From contig NC_135379.1 of NCBI RefSeq assembly GCF_049243985.1, positions 5,213,501 to 5,277,500 on the forward strand: a stretch of 64,000 nucleotides of DNA. Direction: 5' to 3'. Source of the DNA: Paroedura picta (lineage: Eukaryota; Chordata; Lepidosauria; Squamata; Gekkonidae). The translations under genes were made by a program, and so were the position numbers. The notes under the pieces were generated by a model, which saw only the letters and a list, made by a program, of their open reading frames with translations, searched no databases and was not told the DNA's origin. Below are positions 63,264 to 64,000 of this stretch, in pieces (position 1 is the stretch's first letter; every line of letters starts with the position of its first letter).

Positions 63264-64000
63264 GGGCTATTGCTGCAGGCCACCATATATGAAGAGTCAT
63301 GGCTTTCCAAATCTTGTTTCTGGAAGACAAGAACTGCCGTGGTCTATCAAAGGTTAATTGGTTTATTTTGGCACAAAACTTTGTAGCCCAGAACCAGAGT
63401 TGTGAAGAAGTCTTGGAGACAGCTTTGCAAGGCGCCAATTAATGGGTATCCGACAGACCCCTGTAATTGGACCATTAAGCCTGGCATGAACACGAGAGAG
63501 GGACGCATTTTCCTAATGCAAAGGGGAAAAATACTCCATCCTGATTCGAACCCTGGAAGAACAATCAACGTGCCCTAAAGGAGTCCAAATCCTGCAGCGT
63601 CTTCCTCCAACTGTCTTTTGAGACTTGCTGTTTGAGTAAAACAGAGAAAACATTACATTTCTGTCACACATTTCTGGGACTAAACTAACAGTGCCGCTCA
63701 TGTTAATCAGCAGGCCCCGGGGTAAGAGAAAGTGCGCACTCAGGTTTGCAGCTATTTTATTTACAAGTATACATTTAACACAAAGAAACACTGATATCGA
63801 AGCCTAGTAAATAGTAGTGTAACAATATGTATCATCTGGATGATTATTCTAACCAAACTACACTGAAAAATTAATGCCAGTAAAATTCTTGGTCATAATA
63901 TTAAGAAATACAATATATAAATTGAAAATATGATTGCTTAAAATTTGAAAATGGAAGTGAAGCCTTTTTGTTTTTGTTTTTGCACAGGAGTCAAGAGTTT
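63264..64000. other. Right edge, no gene recognised
   Basis: The last 250 bp are AT-rich. On the - strand an AATAAA occurs near 63757 (TTTATT on +), so the 3' UTR of a - strand gene lying beyond the window is possible. RHEB would be expected downstream by synteny, but nothing here identifies it. Confidence 0.3.

Noticed and set aside
1-64000. Retroviral or LTR elements
   Set aside because: I looked for paired long direct repeats with TG..CA ends and for gag, pol or env reading frames and saw none.

Overview
This is a vertebrate nuclear window, almost certainly from a squamate reptile. The gene models are spliced vertebrate orthologues. The repeats are the mix seen in lizards: a Sauria-type SINE with a Bov-B-like tail, Bov-B and CR1 LINE pieces, 5S-rRNA-derived and tRNA-Ala-derived SINEs, a very common tRNA-like SINE with a (TCT)n tail, and many foldback hAT MITEs. 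I cannot fix the species; a gecko- or tegu-like lizard is only a guess.

Layout. Positions 1-1974 are upstream repeats. A CpG-rich promoter with a perfect CRE lies at about 1975-2440. NUB1 (NEDD8 ultimate buster 1) runs on the + strand from there to a poly(A) signal at 18485. Its 14 coding exons (5394-18054) give an intact 618-residue protein with a UBL and three UBA domains. One intron uses a GC-AG splice pair. WDR86 lies tail to tail with it on the - strand: six coding exons (41649 down to 24418) encode 399 residues with eight WD motifs. The convergent NUB1-WDR86 pair is the same as in human 7q36.1.

From 41.7 to 64 kb I recognise no named gene. CRYGN and RHEB, which follow WDR86 in human, are not visible. 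Three phase-compatible open segments on the - strand (50074-49787, 51260-51145, 51415-51361), plus a possible fourth at 61797-61687, look like exons of a gene I do not recognise. They are the best candidate for something undescribed.

Other points of note: at least 18 foldback hAT elements, of which 10 of 11 scorable insertions have 8-bp duplications with TA at the centre (Buster-type target choice); a promoter-like cassette with CCAAT boxes, CACCC and TATA inside a WDR86 intron that may be a histone-gene remnant; a 162-bp pure-purine GGAGAA/GAA tract; a mixed direct and inverted repeat at 29.95-30.48 kb; and several nested insertions that give relative ages. I saw no retroviral or LTR element, no CRISPR array and no functional tRNA or rRNA gene.

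NUB1 delivers NEDD8, FAT10 and their conjugates to the proteasome. WDR86 is a WD-repeat protein of unknown function. Nothing in the sequence links the two beyond being neighbours.
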